Assembly (NCBI GenBank): GCA_001247695.2
Contig: LGRX02025776.1
Coordinates: forward strand, 113,727-177,726
DNA length: 64,000 bases
From: Cymbomonas tetramitiformis
Taxonomy: Eukaryota; Chlorophyta; Pyramimonadophyceae; Pyramimonadales; Pyramimonadaceae
Reading direction: 5' to 3'
In this document: one piece after another, positions 22,284 through 34,200 of the stretch
How the letters are laid out: every line of letters starts with the position of its first letter
Numbering within the stretch: the first letter of the stretch is position 1
Made by a program: the position numbers and the translations under genes
Notes under the pieces: model-generated
What the model was told of the DNA's origin: nothing
Database searches by the model: none
The model's input: the letters and a program-made list of their open reading frames with translations, nothing else

Positions 22284-22543
22284 CAGTAATCACCCACCTG
22301 TAAGAAAACAGAGAAATCCAGGTCAGTCAGCTTTTCTCATCGAGTTGGGTACCCCCCCCCCCCCCCCGCCAGCGTCAGCGTCATAAGAGAACGCTATGGA
22401 TAGTGGACCGCGATCTCGTGAGCCAGCCAGCGAATTCCATAACCATCCACGTGGACACCTTCCCTAGCCAGCCCGTTCTCTTAAGGTGTTCATTTTCCGA
22501 GAAAATGGACCCTGAGAGCCGTGCGCAGCTTAAAGAATTAAAG

Positions 22544-22717
22544 TGCTGAAAGTGACGCTCCGACTGTCATTCCTATAGTTAGGGTGTATGACTGTCACCG
22601 GTCCCGGACCCCTAGACCCCGAACATATAACGGGAAGACTCGGTATTCTATCCCCCCGGTTTTATCTATTCTGATGCACCACACTCCGAATATACAGTCA
22701 AGCTGATATATTCAGCA
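22544..22717 (+). repeat. TR-GAG 1 5' LTR
   Basis: Direct repeat of 36763-36936. It begins TGCTGAAAG and ends ATTCAGCA, with an inverted TGCTGAA/TTCAGCA end pair. A TGGTACCACGC sequence a few bases downstream is a possible primer-binding site. Confidence 0.9.
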
Positions 22718-23109
22718 GGTTTGGTACCACGCACGCTTGATTTTACACTGCGACTTTGGCCATGATTGGCTAAACACCGACGCTTGAGATGGGGTGAGGG
22801 ACCCGCGTTAGAGAGGCTTTCGGTACGGGCGGTATGGCTCAGTTTCAGCAGCGCGGTTGATTGGACATGATTGGGTAGCGCTGACGACAGCTTATTTTCC
22901 GTGAAGTATCGTTGGGCTGGGTTTTGTTGGTTCTGGTCTCGCGTACACCGTCCGACATTGATCGAATCTTTTTCGTCCCACACGACCGCGTGCAGTTTGC
23001 TGTTTCCCTGATTATCCTCGACGACCCGCCGCAACTCGCTAGCCGTCGCCCACGCCGTTAACCTCACCTCGCGTTTTACACCTCACCCTGTCTCTGCAGT
23101 CATTTCACT

Positions 23110-25027
23110 ATGGGTACTTCTACGAGATCTCACACCGCGGCCGCACGCCGCTCACTAGTTACAATTTTCGACGATGCCGCAGCTCGACATGCGACCACGC
23201 CAGCTACTCCTACGGTTACGGCTACACCAACTGCCCAATCGGCGGGGGCACTGTTCCTCGACGCAGTCAAACGTCTAGCGAAGGAATCCTTCGACGAGCG
23301 CGCCGCCAAGCTCGTCATCAAGAAGGTGTACGACGACAAACATGGGCGCTTTGATGGTACGGAGTCGAACGTCAGCTCCGTTTTCGCCCGTCTGGTGCTG
23401 GCATTACGGGACATTTTCGTCACTGAGGAGTCCGCGTTTTCTTCTCTGTTCGACCTGGAGGATGCCACGTTGCCCGTTCGCGCCGAGGCGAACAAACTGC
23501 TGTTTTCGACACTGGAGTTCGTCATCGCTCCGGTGTCGCCCGCGGCAGACTGGATGGAGTCTTCAGCGGAGGCACACCCGTTTGATGGGAAGCGGGTGTT
23601 GCTGGAGATCGCCAGGATGCTCCTGGATTCCGGCGGGCCCTTCCAGGGCACCGCGGACCTTCTGGCCATCAAGATCAACCAGTTCGACCCGTCGCGGGCA
23701 ATCGCCGCCTTCAACGCCGCTCTCCGATCCGCCCGACGAAAGAGCACACTCGACGACATGGAGGTCAAGTCCCTCTTCATCAAGTCCCTCGACCCGGTCT
23801 TTTATGCTCCGGTTGTCAACCGCCTGCTATTGCACGACCAACGTGCGGCGGAGTCCCTTGCTACCATTCAGCAATGGACCCGTGAGTGCCACGCACAACA
23901 CGGGACGGATTCACACGTCCCGCCTGCTACACGCACGTTCTCCGCCCTCACTCTGGCTGGGCAGAGCGACGACGAGGATGACAGGACCGTCTTCAGCGAG
24001 CTCCGCGACCAGCTCTACGACATGAAGAAGGAGATCAAGGCCCTCCACAACCGTCTCGACGACACGAAGGGCTACACGCCCCGCAACGACAAGAAGAACG
24101 CCATTGGACGCGGTGGACACGGTGACGGCGTCCGCTTCGCAGCGAAGCCCCTCCCTGAGCACGGCAACTTCCCGCAGAACTTCCGTGGAAAGTCTTCGGG
24201 TAAGGTGGCTTTCCACAAGCCCACCGGTACGTTCGTCCCGTTGTGCCGGCACCCGACATGCTCCGCTACGGCGGAGAAGCATTGGCATCGGGACTGCCCG
24301 AACGGCGGGCCACGCGGACATGTTGGGGCACACGGTTTCGGCATTGCGGACAGCGAGAACGACATGCTCGCCGTGATGTTCCAGAACGCCGTGGACGAAG
24401 ACGACGCCGTCCGTTTCGACGCCGTCTGCTGCATTGCAGACGGCAAACGTGATCTCTACGACACCGCCTCCGCGTTCTCCTTCGCTGTCGCCGAGGAGCG
24501 GGTGCCCGACACCATCGACGAGTACCTGGGGTACCGCCAGCCCGCTGACACCCACCTCGGGGTTTGCGCGGTTGGTGGTGCTACGAACATCCACAACTTC
24601 AAGATTCACGGAGAAGTCCGTTCCGACACTCTGGACGCGCCACCACCGCCGGCACCGCCCTCCGCTCCGCAGTCGGTGGTGTCCGACGAGGGGATGTACC
24701 CCATCAGCGCGCTACACGCGCACGAGCCGCACGCGACATTCATGGACAAGTTCGCGTTCAACTTGGACATCGCGGGAACGGAGCCGACACTTGCAATGCA
24801 CCACATGGGCCCCGTCGCGCCCGTGGACTCCGTCTCCGTAGCGACAGACGACTCCGAGGATGAGGACGAGTGTATTCCACCACCGAGACAGCCCTTGGGA
24901 TGCGGCAGACCGCCGATGGGTTTCGGATTCTCTGCCCTCACATCTCTCGCAGTCTGCCTGTTGTTTGTTATTTGTGCAGCTGCCGCGCCTTCGCGTGATT
25001 GCTCCGCGCCAACGTCTTCAGCAACAG
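23110..25027 (+). pseudogene. TR-GAG 1 Gag-like protein, first 639 codons (split)
   Basis: ATG 23110 is the first Met of the long frame. The N-terminal 330 residues are homologous to TR-GAG 2 and look like a helical capsid-type domain (e.g. FDGKRVLLEIARMLL). A Cys/His cluster lies at about 379-396 (CRHPTC...HWHRDC), a plausible zinc-binding nucleocapsid motif. An acidic/proline region follows, then a hydrophobic segment at about 610-626 (LTSLAVCLLFVICAAA) predicted to enter a membrane. The frame is cut by the transposon at 25028; past it the same phase continues at 36073. The protein would be 784 residues if uninterrupted. Function is inferred from position and zinc motif only. Confidence 0.82.
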
Positions 25028-25059
25028 AACGACCATATCGCAAAAATGAGACACGCGGG
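25028..25059 (+). repeat. Left terminal inverted repeat of the 11 kb transposon
   Basis: 32 bp, identical to the reverse complement of 36037-36068. A further short inverted motif (GAGACACGCGGGTGTCTC) overlaps its inner end. Confidence 0.95.
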
Positions 25060-25088
25060 TGTCTCATTATATTCTCATTTTTTAAAAG

Positions 25089-25903
25089 GTTATGATATCG
25101 AGGTTTTTTTTATATGACTAGATAGCATTTGGAGAGTAGATAATGAGACGTTATTTCAAAATTTGAAATTTTAGGGTATAGCCCGAAATTTGGGGTTTCC
25201 AGGCGATTTTTCGCCCCGTTTCGGGCGGTGCTCAGGTGTCAATCGGCGGAAGTTATGATAACGAGGTTTTTTTTATATGACTAGATAGCATTTGGAGAGT
25301 AGATAATGATACGTTATTTCAAAATTTGAAATTTTAGGGTATAGCTCGAAATTTGGGGTTTCCAGGCGATTTTTCGCCCCGTTTCGGGCGGTGCTCAGGT
25401 GTCAATCGGCGGAAGTTATGATAACGAGGTTTTTTTTATATGACTAGATAGCATTTGGAGAGTAGATAATGATACGTTATTTCAAAATTTGAAATTTTAG
25501 GGTATAGCCCGAAATTTGGGGGTTCCAGGCGATTTTTCGCCCCGTTTCGGGCGGTGCTCAGGTGTCAATCGGCGGAAGTTATGATAACGAGGTTTTTTTT
25601 ATATGACTAGATAGCATTTGGAGAGTAGATAATGACACGTTATTCAAAAATTTGAAAATTTAGGGTATAGCCCGAAATTTGGGGTTTCCAGGCGATTTTT
25701 CGCCCCGTTTCGGGCGGTGCTCAGGTGTCAATCGGCGGAATTTATGATAACGAGGTTTTTTTTATATGACTAGATAGCATTTGGAGAGTAGATAATGACA
25801 CGTTATTCAAAAATTTGAAATTTTAGAGTATAGCCCGAAATTTGGGGTTTCCAGGCGATTTGTCACCGTGATTCGGGTGGTGCTCAAGCGCCATTTGTTG
25901 AAA
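25089..25903 (+). repeat. Five 163 bp subterminal direct repeats
   Basis: Copies start at 25089, 25252, 25415, 25578 and 25741, an exact 163 bp period, with the last copy diverged at its end. Each has a T8 run, the word ACTAGATAGCATTTGG, and a small palindromic GCGA-TTTTT-CGCC region. They lie only at the left end of the transposon. Subterminal repeats often bind transposase; that role here is inference. Confidence 0.95.
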
Positions 25904-26485
25904 GTGGTGATAATGACGATGTTTTCATATTGGATACGTCAAAGTCATTCCAAACAAACTGAGTCTGAAGAAACTTTTGTTCATATCTTACATACACCCC
26001 GAGAATGGGAGGCTTTAATGTTAAAAGCGGTGGCACCAACCTTAAATCTAGGGGGTGTAGGTCTGCACGAGACTGTAACTGTGTGCGTAGCACAAAAAAA
26101 CAACAAAAACCGACAAAAGGCACGAAGAATGCTACCAGATAAGACGTTGGTGCTATGAAAATATACAGTCTTTATTTGAACAGTCAAAGCACCCAGGGTT
26201 AGGGGTTTTCTTGCGGGCGCGGTATTCTTCATTGTACAGGCCGGTATATACGATGGCAGTGCAGGTGCGATCTCTCAGTTCGTTTGCTGGCTGGCTTATT
26301 AAGCATACCTACCTATTTGCTAACAGACATGTACAGGTCAAACGTTTGCACAATCACCTTGGCGCGCAGAACTTGTTCAGACACTTCCAGGTGCTGGGCG
26401 AGCTCCTTGTACCCGTTGTACTGTGCGATCGCCGACCGTTTCTTGTCCGTGTCCTCGCACTTCAAGTCTGTCCAGAGGCTTTCTC
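25904..26485. other. Transposon left interior, no gene seen
   Basis: About 580 bp between the tandem repeats and the stop codon of the minus-strand accessory gene. It probably includes that gene's 3' UTR. No protein similarity or RNA gene is visible. Confidence 0.6.
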
Positions 26486-29400
26486 CTATCTTCTCAGCGT
26501 CAGCTTTCGCCGCCGGGTGAGGTCGAACTGACCTGGCCACTGCGGACCTGGTCGTGGTGGAGAAGCGAACATCGCCGGTCGTGATGGAGGAGAGGCTCCC
26601 GGGACTTTGGAGCCCGTTGGCGTCGTTAAAGCCGGTGACCCTCCTCCTGCGCCGAGCGCTGGCGCTCCCGGGTAAAAGCCTCCTCCGCCCAGTTGGAACA
26701 TTTGGGCGAACGGGCCTGCTGCTGTTACTGCCTGTTACCGGTGACGTACCAACCGCCCCCCCCCACACCAGTTACAAGTTCCGTGTCTTTCAATCTGGAC
26801 CTCAAGCCAGAGTTCCCTCCTCCACAATAAACACAAACAACTTGAACGTAACAACTAGCTCCTACCTGCACGGCTGTCTTCAGGATCTCCCTCATCGCTG
26901 CAGCCTCCGAGGCGTGGTGATTGTTAATCTCCTTCAAGGTGTCCGCGTTCTTCTCTAGCATCCTCTGTTGGGCCAGTGCATTATTTTCGAGCATCTTCGC
27001 CTGGGCCTCGTGGGCCATTTTCGCAGTCTCGGCAGAGGTCCTTTGGAAAGACTCCTGTGCCTCCTTCAAAAGCGAGTCCCGAGAAGTAAGCGCCTTCGTG
27101 TTCTCCTCCAGCAAAGCCTGTTGCGCCTTCGTGTTCTCCTCCAGCAAGACCTGCTGCCCTGACCAGAATGAACCCAATGTTGTCTGGTGCTCCTTGGCAC
27201 GAGTCTCCTCCCGTTGCTTCCCCTCGGCCATCTGCATCTGCAGGGCTTCAGCGTGCTTCGTCGTAAGGAGCTCCACTGTCTTACGGCTTTCGTCTCGCTC
27301 GGCAGACAGGGCCGAAGCCAGCTGTTTTTCCCCACGCAGACGTTCATCCTCCACCTTCTTCTGCATCTCTTCTCGAAGGCTCGCCAGTGTCTCATCCGCC
27401 TTCTTCTTCTCGGCCTCCACTGCTTCCTTGGCCTTCTTCAGCTCATTAAGGTCCCGCTCGCTTTCTTCACGTTTCCGCTTGTCACCGACGCTCTGCAGCC
27501 TCCGCGTCTCGTCGTTCACCGACACCGCGAGCAAGGCACTCCTCAACTCCCCCTCTTTCACGTTCTGCGGAGGTCCGTCCATGCGTAACAAAACATCGGT
27601 CAGTACGTACCAAGCTGTAACAAAAAAACAGACGATTGTAACTCAAGCAAAACTCCGTACTCACCTGCTTAGCCACATGCATGGCAACTGCTTCCGGCGG
27701 AGGCTGCTTCTCCCCCCCTCGCCGTCCGACGTCGCCCATGTCTTCGTCGCTGCTGTCATCCTCTTCGGCAAGATCCATAGGTACACGCACTACCGGGGCT
27801 TTGCCCTTCCCGCCTGGGATAGGGGTCGTGGTCTTCAGGGTGGAAGGCGCCTTCCGCGAGCTTCCAGTCGGGAAATCCTCATACACGGCGGTTTGGCCCT
27901 TGTTGCCTAAGATGATCTTCCCCACTACTCGCGCAGGGGCGTTTTTATTGAATTGGCTGCCCGCCAAGCACCACTTCCTAGCCTCAAACTTCCCACCAGC
28001 CTCTTTGCCCAGCTTCTCTGCTTCCTCGATCTTCTTCCAGAACATCCCCAGGACCTTATTGAACAACCTGTAGTGCTCGTTCTCCTTCTGAATTTCAGAA
28101 GGAGTTATCTGCCGCTCTTTCCTGTCTTCCACCAGGCGCGTGACGACGCCTGTCAGAGAAGCCTTCGCGCCACTCTTCTTTGTTATTCGCACGTGCGGGT
28201 AGTCGCCGGCATACTTCTCCTTTCGCTTCATCTCCAGCTTCCGCTCATACACAGCGGGAGCCTGGAACATCGTGCAAGTAACGTCGCCCTGCTTGGGGTG
28301 ATTGCCGTTTATCGCCATGTAAGTGGCGTGCCACTGGCCAACCCATGTCAGGCAAACGAACCTGTGCGTGGGCACCAACAACCTCCTTATTCATATATCT
28401 TGACTATGTACTACAAACGAATGTGTTACAAATGAAGTTGGGTCAGTGACAGGTTCATGGTCAGGCAAACGAACCTGTGGACACCTGCAAACTCCTTGTG
28501 CATGGTGGTGGTCACCCTCATCCCTTGCACCACTTCAAACCGGAACTCCAGGTTCCGCTCGCACTTCAGAGAAGCCTTGAAGGCTGGGATGATCGACTTT
28601 CCCTCCAGTATGCCGCTCTTGTTCAGTATCTTGTTTACCTGCTGATCAGGAACAAACTTCTGATAACTGACAATCACCCCGCTGTTCCCCATTTCCTCGG
28701 AAAGACTCGCGTCGAGATATTTCGGGCTGGTCTTCGTGTCGGCTGCTATCGTGGTTTGAAGCTTATCTATAGGACCATGGCCTGCTGGCAGTGCAATCCT
28801 CGTAATACCCTCCACCTCCTGGAACTTTTCGATACAAAAAAATAGTGCCTCTTGAACAGTACCCAAAACTTCGCATTCGTGTCGGGGATGCAATATAAGG
28901 ATGGCGTCCGCGTAAGGACAGTCCTTTGGCATCTCGTACAACATGGTCTTCACCGTCGAAACGAACGCCAACTCGGGTTGCAGCCTTTTGTTCTTCAGCT
29001 TGAAGGACAGAAGAAACCCCATCGTTGCGGCTCCGGCTCCTTATCGCTTTTGGGCTCCCAGGTCGAAGGGTCGGTGGCGTCCGTGCAGGCTGCAGAACCT
29101 TTAAGCACTTCTATCATCTCCGGGGTATGAGTCTGGTTAAAATCAAATGGCTCGCTGATTTCACAGCCACTGTTCTGCAACATCAGGACCAGGTCAGCGT
29201 AGGTGTATGCCGCCTGCAACGTCCAATTTTCAATTACCTGCATGCGCTGGTCAGGCACCGCACCCCTCGTCTCGTGTTCTTCGCTGGCAAGGGGGTTGTC
29301 TTGAAGTACCATTTGTGCCAGCGCTACGGGATCCCACCCTTGATCGGTCTCCTCGTCCAACCCAGTCAACATGAAGCCCGGGAGGTCCACGACATCTGGT

Positions 29401-30899
29401 ACCTGATTCAACAACGTAGGACGACTGCCTTCGCCAGAGGACACCGCCGTCTCCCCCAAGTCCCCCTGCTCCAAGGCTTCAGACGCTGTCTTAGCCAATT
29501 TCGACACTTCAGTGGGTTGAAGGCTGTCGCGACGCTGGGATCCCAATTCAGCGACTGTTCGGAGATCGTCAACGGCTGTAGTTTCGCTTGCATGTGCGCT
29601 GCCCTGTCCGCTGTTGTCACTGCCGTCCTGCAGAAGCTCGTACTTCTTCTGCAGCAGCTTTATCCGATAAAGGCTCCTACCGTGCGGATCCCAATTATGC
29701 CCTATTGCTGATTGGATAAATGTTGGTGCAGCTGGTGTTTCTGGTTTCCCCGAGCCATACGGTAACCCATCGTGCACAGTGTCGATCTCCTCGTTCGTCA
29801 TGAGCGCCACTTCTCTGAAGGCCGACCCGGCAGGCAACTGTTGCCCCATATATACCGCAAACGTCGCGTCCTCGTAAGTCATTTCGTCGAAATACCTGTC
29901 AAGTTCCTGCCGTTCAGACTCATCCAACTTTCGACTGTGGGCATCCTGAAGCAGGCTCAACATCCGCTGCCCCAGATTGAAAGCCTCGCGACCTTCAGGC
30001 TGCACGATGTAGTGTACGTCGCTCTGCACGTCTAAAGCAACCTCCAGAAGACTGTGTCCTGACCCCGTAGAATCTAAATATCGGACCATGACCTTCTCGT
30101 TTTCCTCTATTGTGTGAGCAACAACACACAAAACATAGTTTGGGGCCTCCGTAATCTCGGCGGCGAGATTGAAAGCAACGAGTTCCCCACGGTCCGTATC
30201 GTTCCCCCGAAGCAAGCGAGGTGCTTCAGATGGTTCTTTCAGGATGCTGCAGAGGTGCGTGCGGACGAACGCAGCTCCCGGCTCCGTACCTGAGGACACG
30301 CGATGTTCCATCAAGAACACGGAGGACGCGCCAAAGTGAAAAATAGGTTTTCGAACAGTACCTGGGGATGATGGTTGAGAGGAGACAGACACGGCTGCCC
30401 TATCCCTCATATCCTCCAGAAGATCCACGCAGGTCTGGTGGGCAAATCGTTCCCAGTCCGTTTTCGTTTTCGCCTTTTGGTCCTCGCTGTCTCCGGTCCA
30501 AGGTGCGCAAACTTTTTTTAAGCGATCGAACCGTCGCATTATGTCTATGTCCACCTTCCGACGCGACGCCTCTTCCGAGTGCAAGCTGAACAGGCAACCT
30601 TTCCGAAGACACCCAAACCCTTCTTCGTCTACTAACTTAAGGGATTCAACCTCAGCGAGCTCTTGTTTTGTCCCGATGGAAAGGCCCAAATCTTCTAGCG
30701 CAGCCTTATCAACACCCGCCTTCTCCTTCCCGACGCACCGCGCTATCACCGCCGAATCCGTCTTCAACTGCGTGCCGTCATTCTTAATCTGCTGGATATC
30801 TTCCAGAAGTTTATCATCATTATGAAACACCTCCTCCAAAAGACCTATTACAATTGACGGTAGAAAAGATGACATTGCGAAAAGTTTTGTATGCTGCAC
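26486..30899 (-). CDS. Transposon accessory gene, five exons, function unknown
   Basis: Proposed exons on the minus strand: 30899-29020 (about 626 codons; start ATG 30899 or 30875); the overlapping frame ending at 28475; 28361-27665; 27564-26866; 26731-26486 with the stop. The splice phases I checked agree (HR|FVCLT at 28475/28361, AKQ|NVKEG at 27665/27564, VQ|AVTAAG at 26866/26731). The first two frames overlap and need a -1 shift near 29013-29019. The N-terminal part has a region with LCVVAHTIEENEKVMVRYLDS that only faintly recalls Ulp1-type proteases, without a convincing catalytic triad. The fourth exon is a long charged coiled coil (Glu/Lys/Gln-rich). The C-terminus is Gly/Pro/Arg-rich. 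It is transcribed away from the palindrome array shared with the DDE-like gene, so the two may be co-regulated. I do not recognise the family. Confidence 0.65.
28362..28474 (-). other. 113 nt intron flanked by a 20 bp direct duplication
   Basis: The intron starts GTTCGTTTGCC and ends CACAG on the minus strand. The 20 bp at 28347-28366 and 28460-28479 are identical, so each splice site lies inside one copy. Removal joins two frames in phase (…VHR|FVCLTW…). The duplication looks like the trace of an intron gained by insertion. Confidence 0.65.
30290..30361 (-). other. Possible 72 nt in-frame intron
   Basis: On the minus strand a segment starting GTACTG and ending CTCAG is flanked by CAG|GTAC at both ends and is a multiple of three with no stop. 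It may be a retained or optional intron, or simply coding. Weak evidence. Confidence 0.3.
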
Positions 30900-30931
30900 A
30901 ACGGGCTCTGTTTAACCCTGCGAAACTCCCA

Positions 30932-31157
30932 GCCCAAGTCTTCGAAAACTTGGGCGGTCACTATCATCGCCCCGCCCAAGTTCTCGAGAACTTGGGCGGT
31001 GACGGTCATCGCCCCGCCCAAGTTCTCGAAAACTTGGGCGGTCACAGTCATCGCCCCGCCCAAGTTCTCGAAAACTTGGGCGGTCACTGTCATCGCCCCG
31101 CCCAAGTTCTAGAAAACTTGGGCGGTCAAGGTCATAACCCCGCCCAAGTTCTAGGAA
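30932..31157. repeat. Palindrome array between the two divergent transposon genes
   Basis: Five complete 42 bp-spaced units (centres near 30986, 31028, 31070 and 31112, plus a diverged first copy) and a partial last one. The unit at 30972-30999 is a perfect 28 bp palindrome with arms CCGCCCAAGTTCTC / GAGAACTTGGGCGG; others differ by one base at the centre. Arms are conserved while spacers (TCACAGTCATCG type) vary, as expected for protein-binding sites. It lies upstream of both genes and is probably a shared promoter or operator. Confidence 0.93.
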
Positions 31158-31225
31158 ACAAGGACCCTCATATCAGGTAAGCGTTCAAATATGAAACAGC
31201 ATAACAACGGTACGCGTCTCGCAAG

Positions 31226-34200
31226 ATGAGCAGCAATAGCAGCAACTCCAGCGGCAGGAGATTGTCAAAGCAGAAGACTCTTCAAATTGCACAGTCCAAT
31301 ATTCCCGGACTATGCGAGGGCGGTTTCAGCTGTGGGTGCGATCGGAACTGCAGTTTCTTGTTCAGCACATTCAAGGGCAATATGGACCATAAGGAGCGCA
31401 TGGGCCAAACTGAGTTCAAGTCTTACATTATGGCAACTATGCGCAAAGCGATCGTGAAGCGCGAGTCTGGAGAGCGTGTTATTGGCACCCTGAAGCTTTT
31501 CGAAAAGGAGATCTGCGAGGAGGCGTTCAGAACAGTGTGGGCGCTCCCCAGGAGCTCGTACCAGCGATATAAGGCACTTATCCTTGAAGAGAAGGGGGAA
31601 CTACCGGCAACAACTGCATTCCCTGTGGCGAAGGCGGTGGTGACGACGATTTCCTACCACGAGGAGGTGTTCCGCGAGTGGGCGGATTCGAATATGTTGA
31701 AAGGAGCACCACAGAGGATGCCGGTAAGTGGTGCGCGCCAAATTCCACCCATCGATTATGGTGTGCAGTACGACTTGTATAAGTTCGACACAGAGGACCA
31801 GTGGGCAGTATGTGCTGAAACCTTCAAAATATACGTGAAAAACCTGCTCAAGGCTCAAGACATAACGGTAAGGGCGAAGGTGGAGGTGTCCGGAATCTGC
31901 ACGACATGTGACGATCTGGGTGCAGAGAGGGCTCAGCTTCTTGGACAACAGGGTCGCGAACCTGCACGCTGGGACGCCTATTCTGCTCGTTTCGCGCGAC
32001 ACGACTACATTCACAGGTTGCAACGCACGTGTTATGACCTCAGGCGGAAGGAGGGTTCTGACCCTGACGGTCGGATCGACTCCATAGCGGCGGACGGCGC
32101 GGCAAATCAGAACACGGTTGTTCCGCATGCCCCGCATCAAGTTAAGGGCATCAGCGAGAAGAAACAGCATTTCTTTAACCTACACCTGCAGCTCACGATA
32201 CTTCATGGCTCGTTGCTTCTATTTTCCGTTGGGCTCCCTTGGAGCGGGGCTAAGGGTGCAAACATGCTGCTCACGACACTGTGGAACTTGTTGCACTACA
32301 CCGCACAAGGTCGCGCGGGCAAGCGCTACTTCCGGAAGGAGCTTCATTTGCAGCTGGATGGTGGCTCAGAAAACTGGAACAAGAACACGTTCGCGTTTTG
32401 TGCGTTGTTGGTGCACTACAATATTTACAACGTGGTTGTCTTCCACCGTCTGATGGTCGCGCACACCCATAACGACTGCGACGGTTGGTTTGGACTCATC
32501 AAGATGTTCATATTTGGGAAAGACGCGCGCAAATCTGGAGTGTGGCTGTTGACGCTGGAATCGTGGATTGCCTGGTTACGAAGCTGGCCGGTGAAGAAGT
32601 TCACCAAAATCACGGACGTACAAGGCCAACAGTTGGACTTCAAGGCTTGGCTGGAGCCGCACATAAACCCAAAGTTTGAAGGCTATTCTGGGAAAGTCAG
32701 GCGTACACACCTGATGCACTTCGAGAAGGACGTGGATGGTGTTACACGGCTGAAGTACAAGTTTGGAGAACAATACGCAAACCACATGCCTGACGGAGTG
32801 GATGAGGATCTCCGTAAGGGCCTGGAGGTAATGAAAACTTACCCAGCTTTCGACAGCAGCCCCACGTTAGAAGGGGTGAAGCCGCTAGACCCGAAGGAAG
32901 AGAGGGAAACTCGCACTGCTTTCAGTCGCATGTGCGACTACATCCACTACCGTATTCCAAGTGACACGCTGGACACGTTGCTCGGGTACTTTCCCTTGCC
33001 CAAGACCGCCGAGGACTACGATGTCTGGGCTGGACCGACGCCGACCCCACAGGCTCCTGTGGATTTGAAGGAGCTTTACGAGAACGCCTGGCACAAGAAG
33101 CCAGTGCAGGAGGAGGTGCCAGAACGGACGATGCCCGAACAGTTCGAAGTGTTATCCGATGGTCGCAACGTGTTAAGCAAGGACCTTCCGCGGAAACCTC
33201 CACAAGAGATCGTGCGCAAGTGCGTGGAGAAAGCGAGGGACGTCGAGTCCGTCGATTTTTGGTTCGTCCCGTTGGTCGGTTGCGAGCACCTCGATTTCAT
33301 TGTTAGGTCTTGCAAGTATTATGCCTACCTGAGTCTTAGCTGTATGTCTTACGCGTCGGCTGCCATTGCAGGTACACGGTGGCCGAGTGTAAAGCAGCGT
33401 TGCACCACCTGGGAGTTGAACTTCCTGAACGCCCACTCAAGGAGCCGTTGGCGAAGGCCTTATTTGAAGCGACGGATGTCGCCCGAAAGGCCCACCACGA
33501 ACAACTCAGAGTCCTTCGAAAAAAAAGCCGAGCGACGACAGGTGAGGAAACCGGGGAGGATGCGTCGCCGGGTACGGAGCAGGCCTTGCCTGCAAGAACT
33601 TCCGAAGCCGGCGGAGCTGCGCGGGCGGCGCCATCACTCGAGGCTGTAACAGCCACTACACAGGCAAGACGAGAAGGAGCTGCTGCGCGAGGCCCGCAAA
33701 CCAACGAAGCTATGCCTACTCGACCACAGGCACCGGCAGCACGAGGGCCAGGCGCAGGTGGCCGAGGATGCCCTGCTCCTGCAGCGCCACAGGGAGATCA
33801 AGCACGAGCTCCAAGCGACAAGCGTGCACGCAGTTCGCCATTGGCAAAGGCGTCCCCAGGGAGCAAGTCTCCACCCGGGAAGTCTCGACAAGCGCGGGGT
33901 CGTGAAAAGGGACGAGTGCTATTCCGAGCGGCCTCTGTGATCGGTCCGACAGGCGCCCTTATAACGGACAGCTTCGCTCCTGACGACGATTGCTTTTTCG
34001 AGGATGCAAATCAGATTGCGGAGCAGGTGGAGAACGCGCATCGCCCGGAGGCGGCCACTGGACAGTTCGCAGGCGTCTCGATGGACGAGGACGACGAGGA
34101 CGACGAGGACGACGAGGACGACTCGGACGACCCGGACGACGACATACCGTTGGCCTACCGTAACCTTCCTACGGACTACACCATCGACATGCTGGCGAAG

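Noticed and set aside
26921..27910. 329-codon plus-strand frame opposite the coiled-coil exons
   Set aside because: It crosses the intron and both exons of the minus-strand gene and reads as Ser/Phe/Leu-rich complement of Lys/Glu codons.
30150..30260. Ulp1/C48 protease in the accessory gene (VAHTIEENEKVMVRYLDS)
   Set aside because: Only the DS-like loop resembles the family; the His-Trp and catalytic Cys motifs are not found.
30932..31157. CRISPR-like array (regular repeats with variable spacers)
   Set aside because: Spacers are about 14 bp and near-identical, the repeats are palindromes and the context is a eukaryotic transposon with no cas genes.
30854..31180. Open frames on both strands repeating AQVFENLGG / AMTVTAQV
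   Set aside because: They are translations of the 42 bp palindrome array (42 is a multiple of three), not genes.
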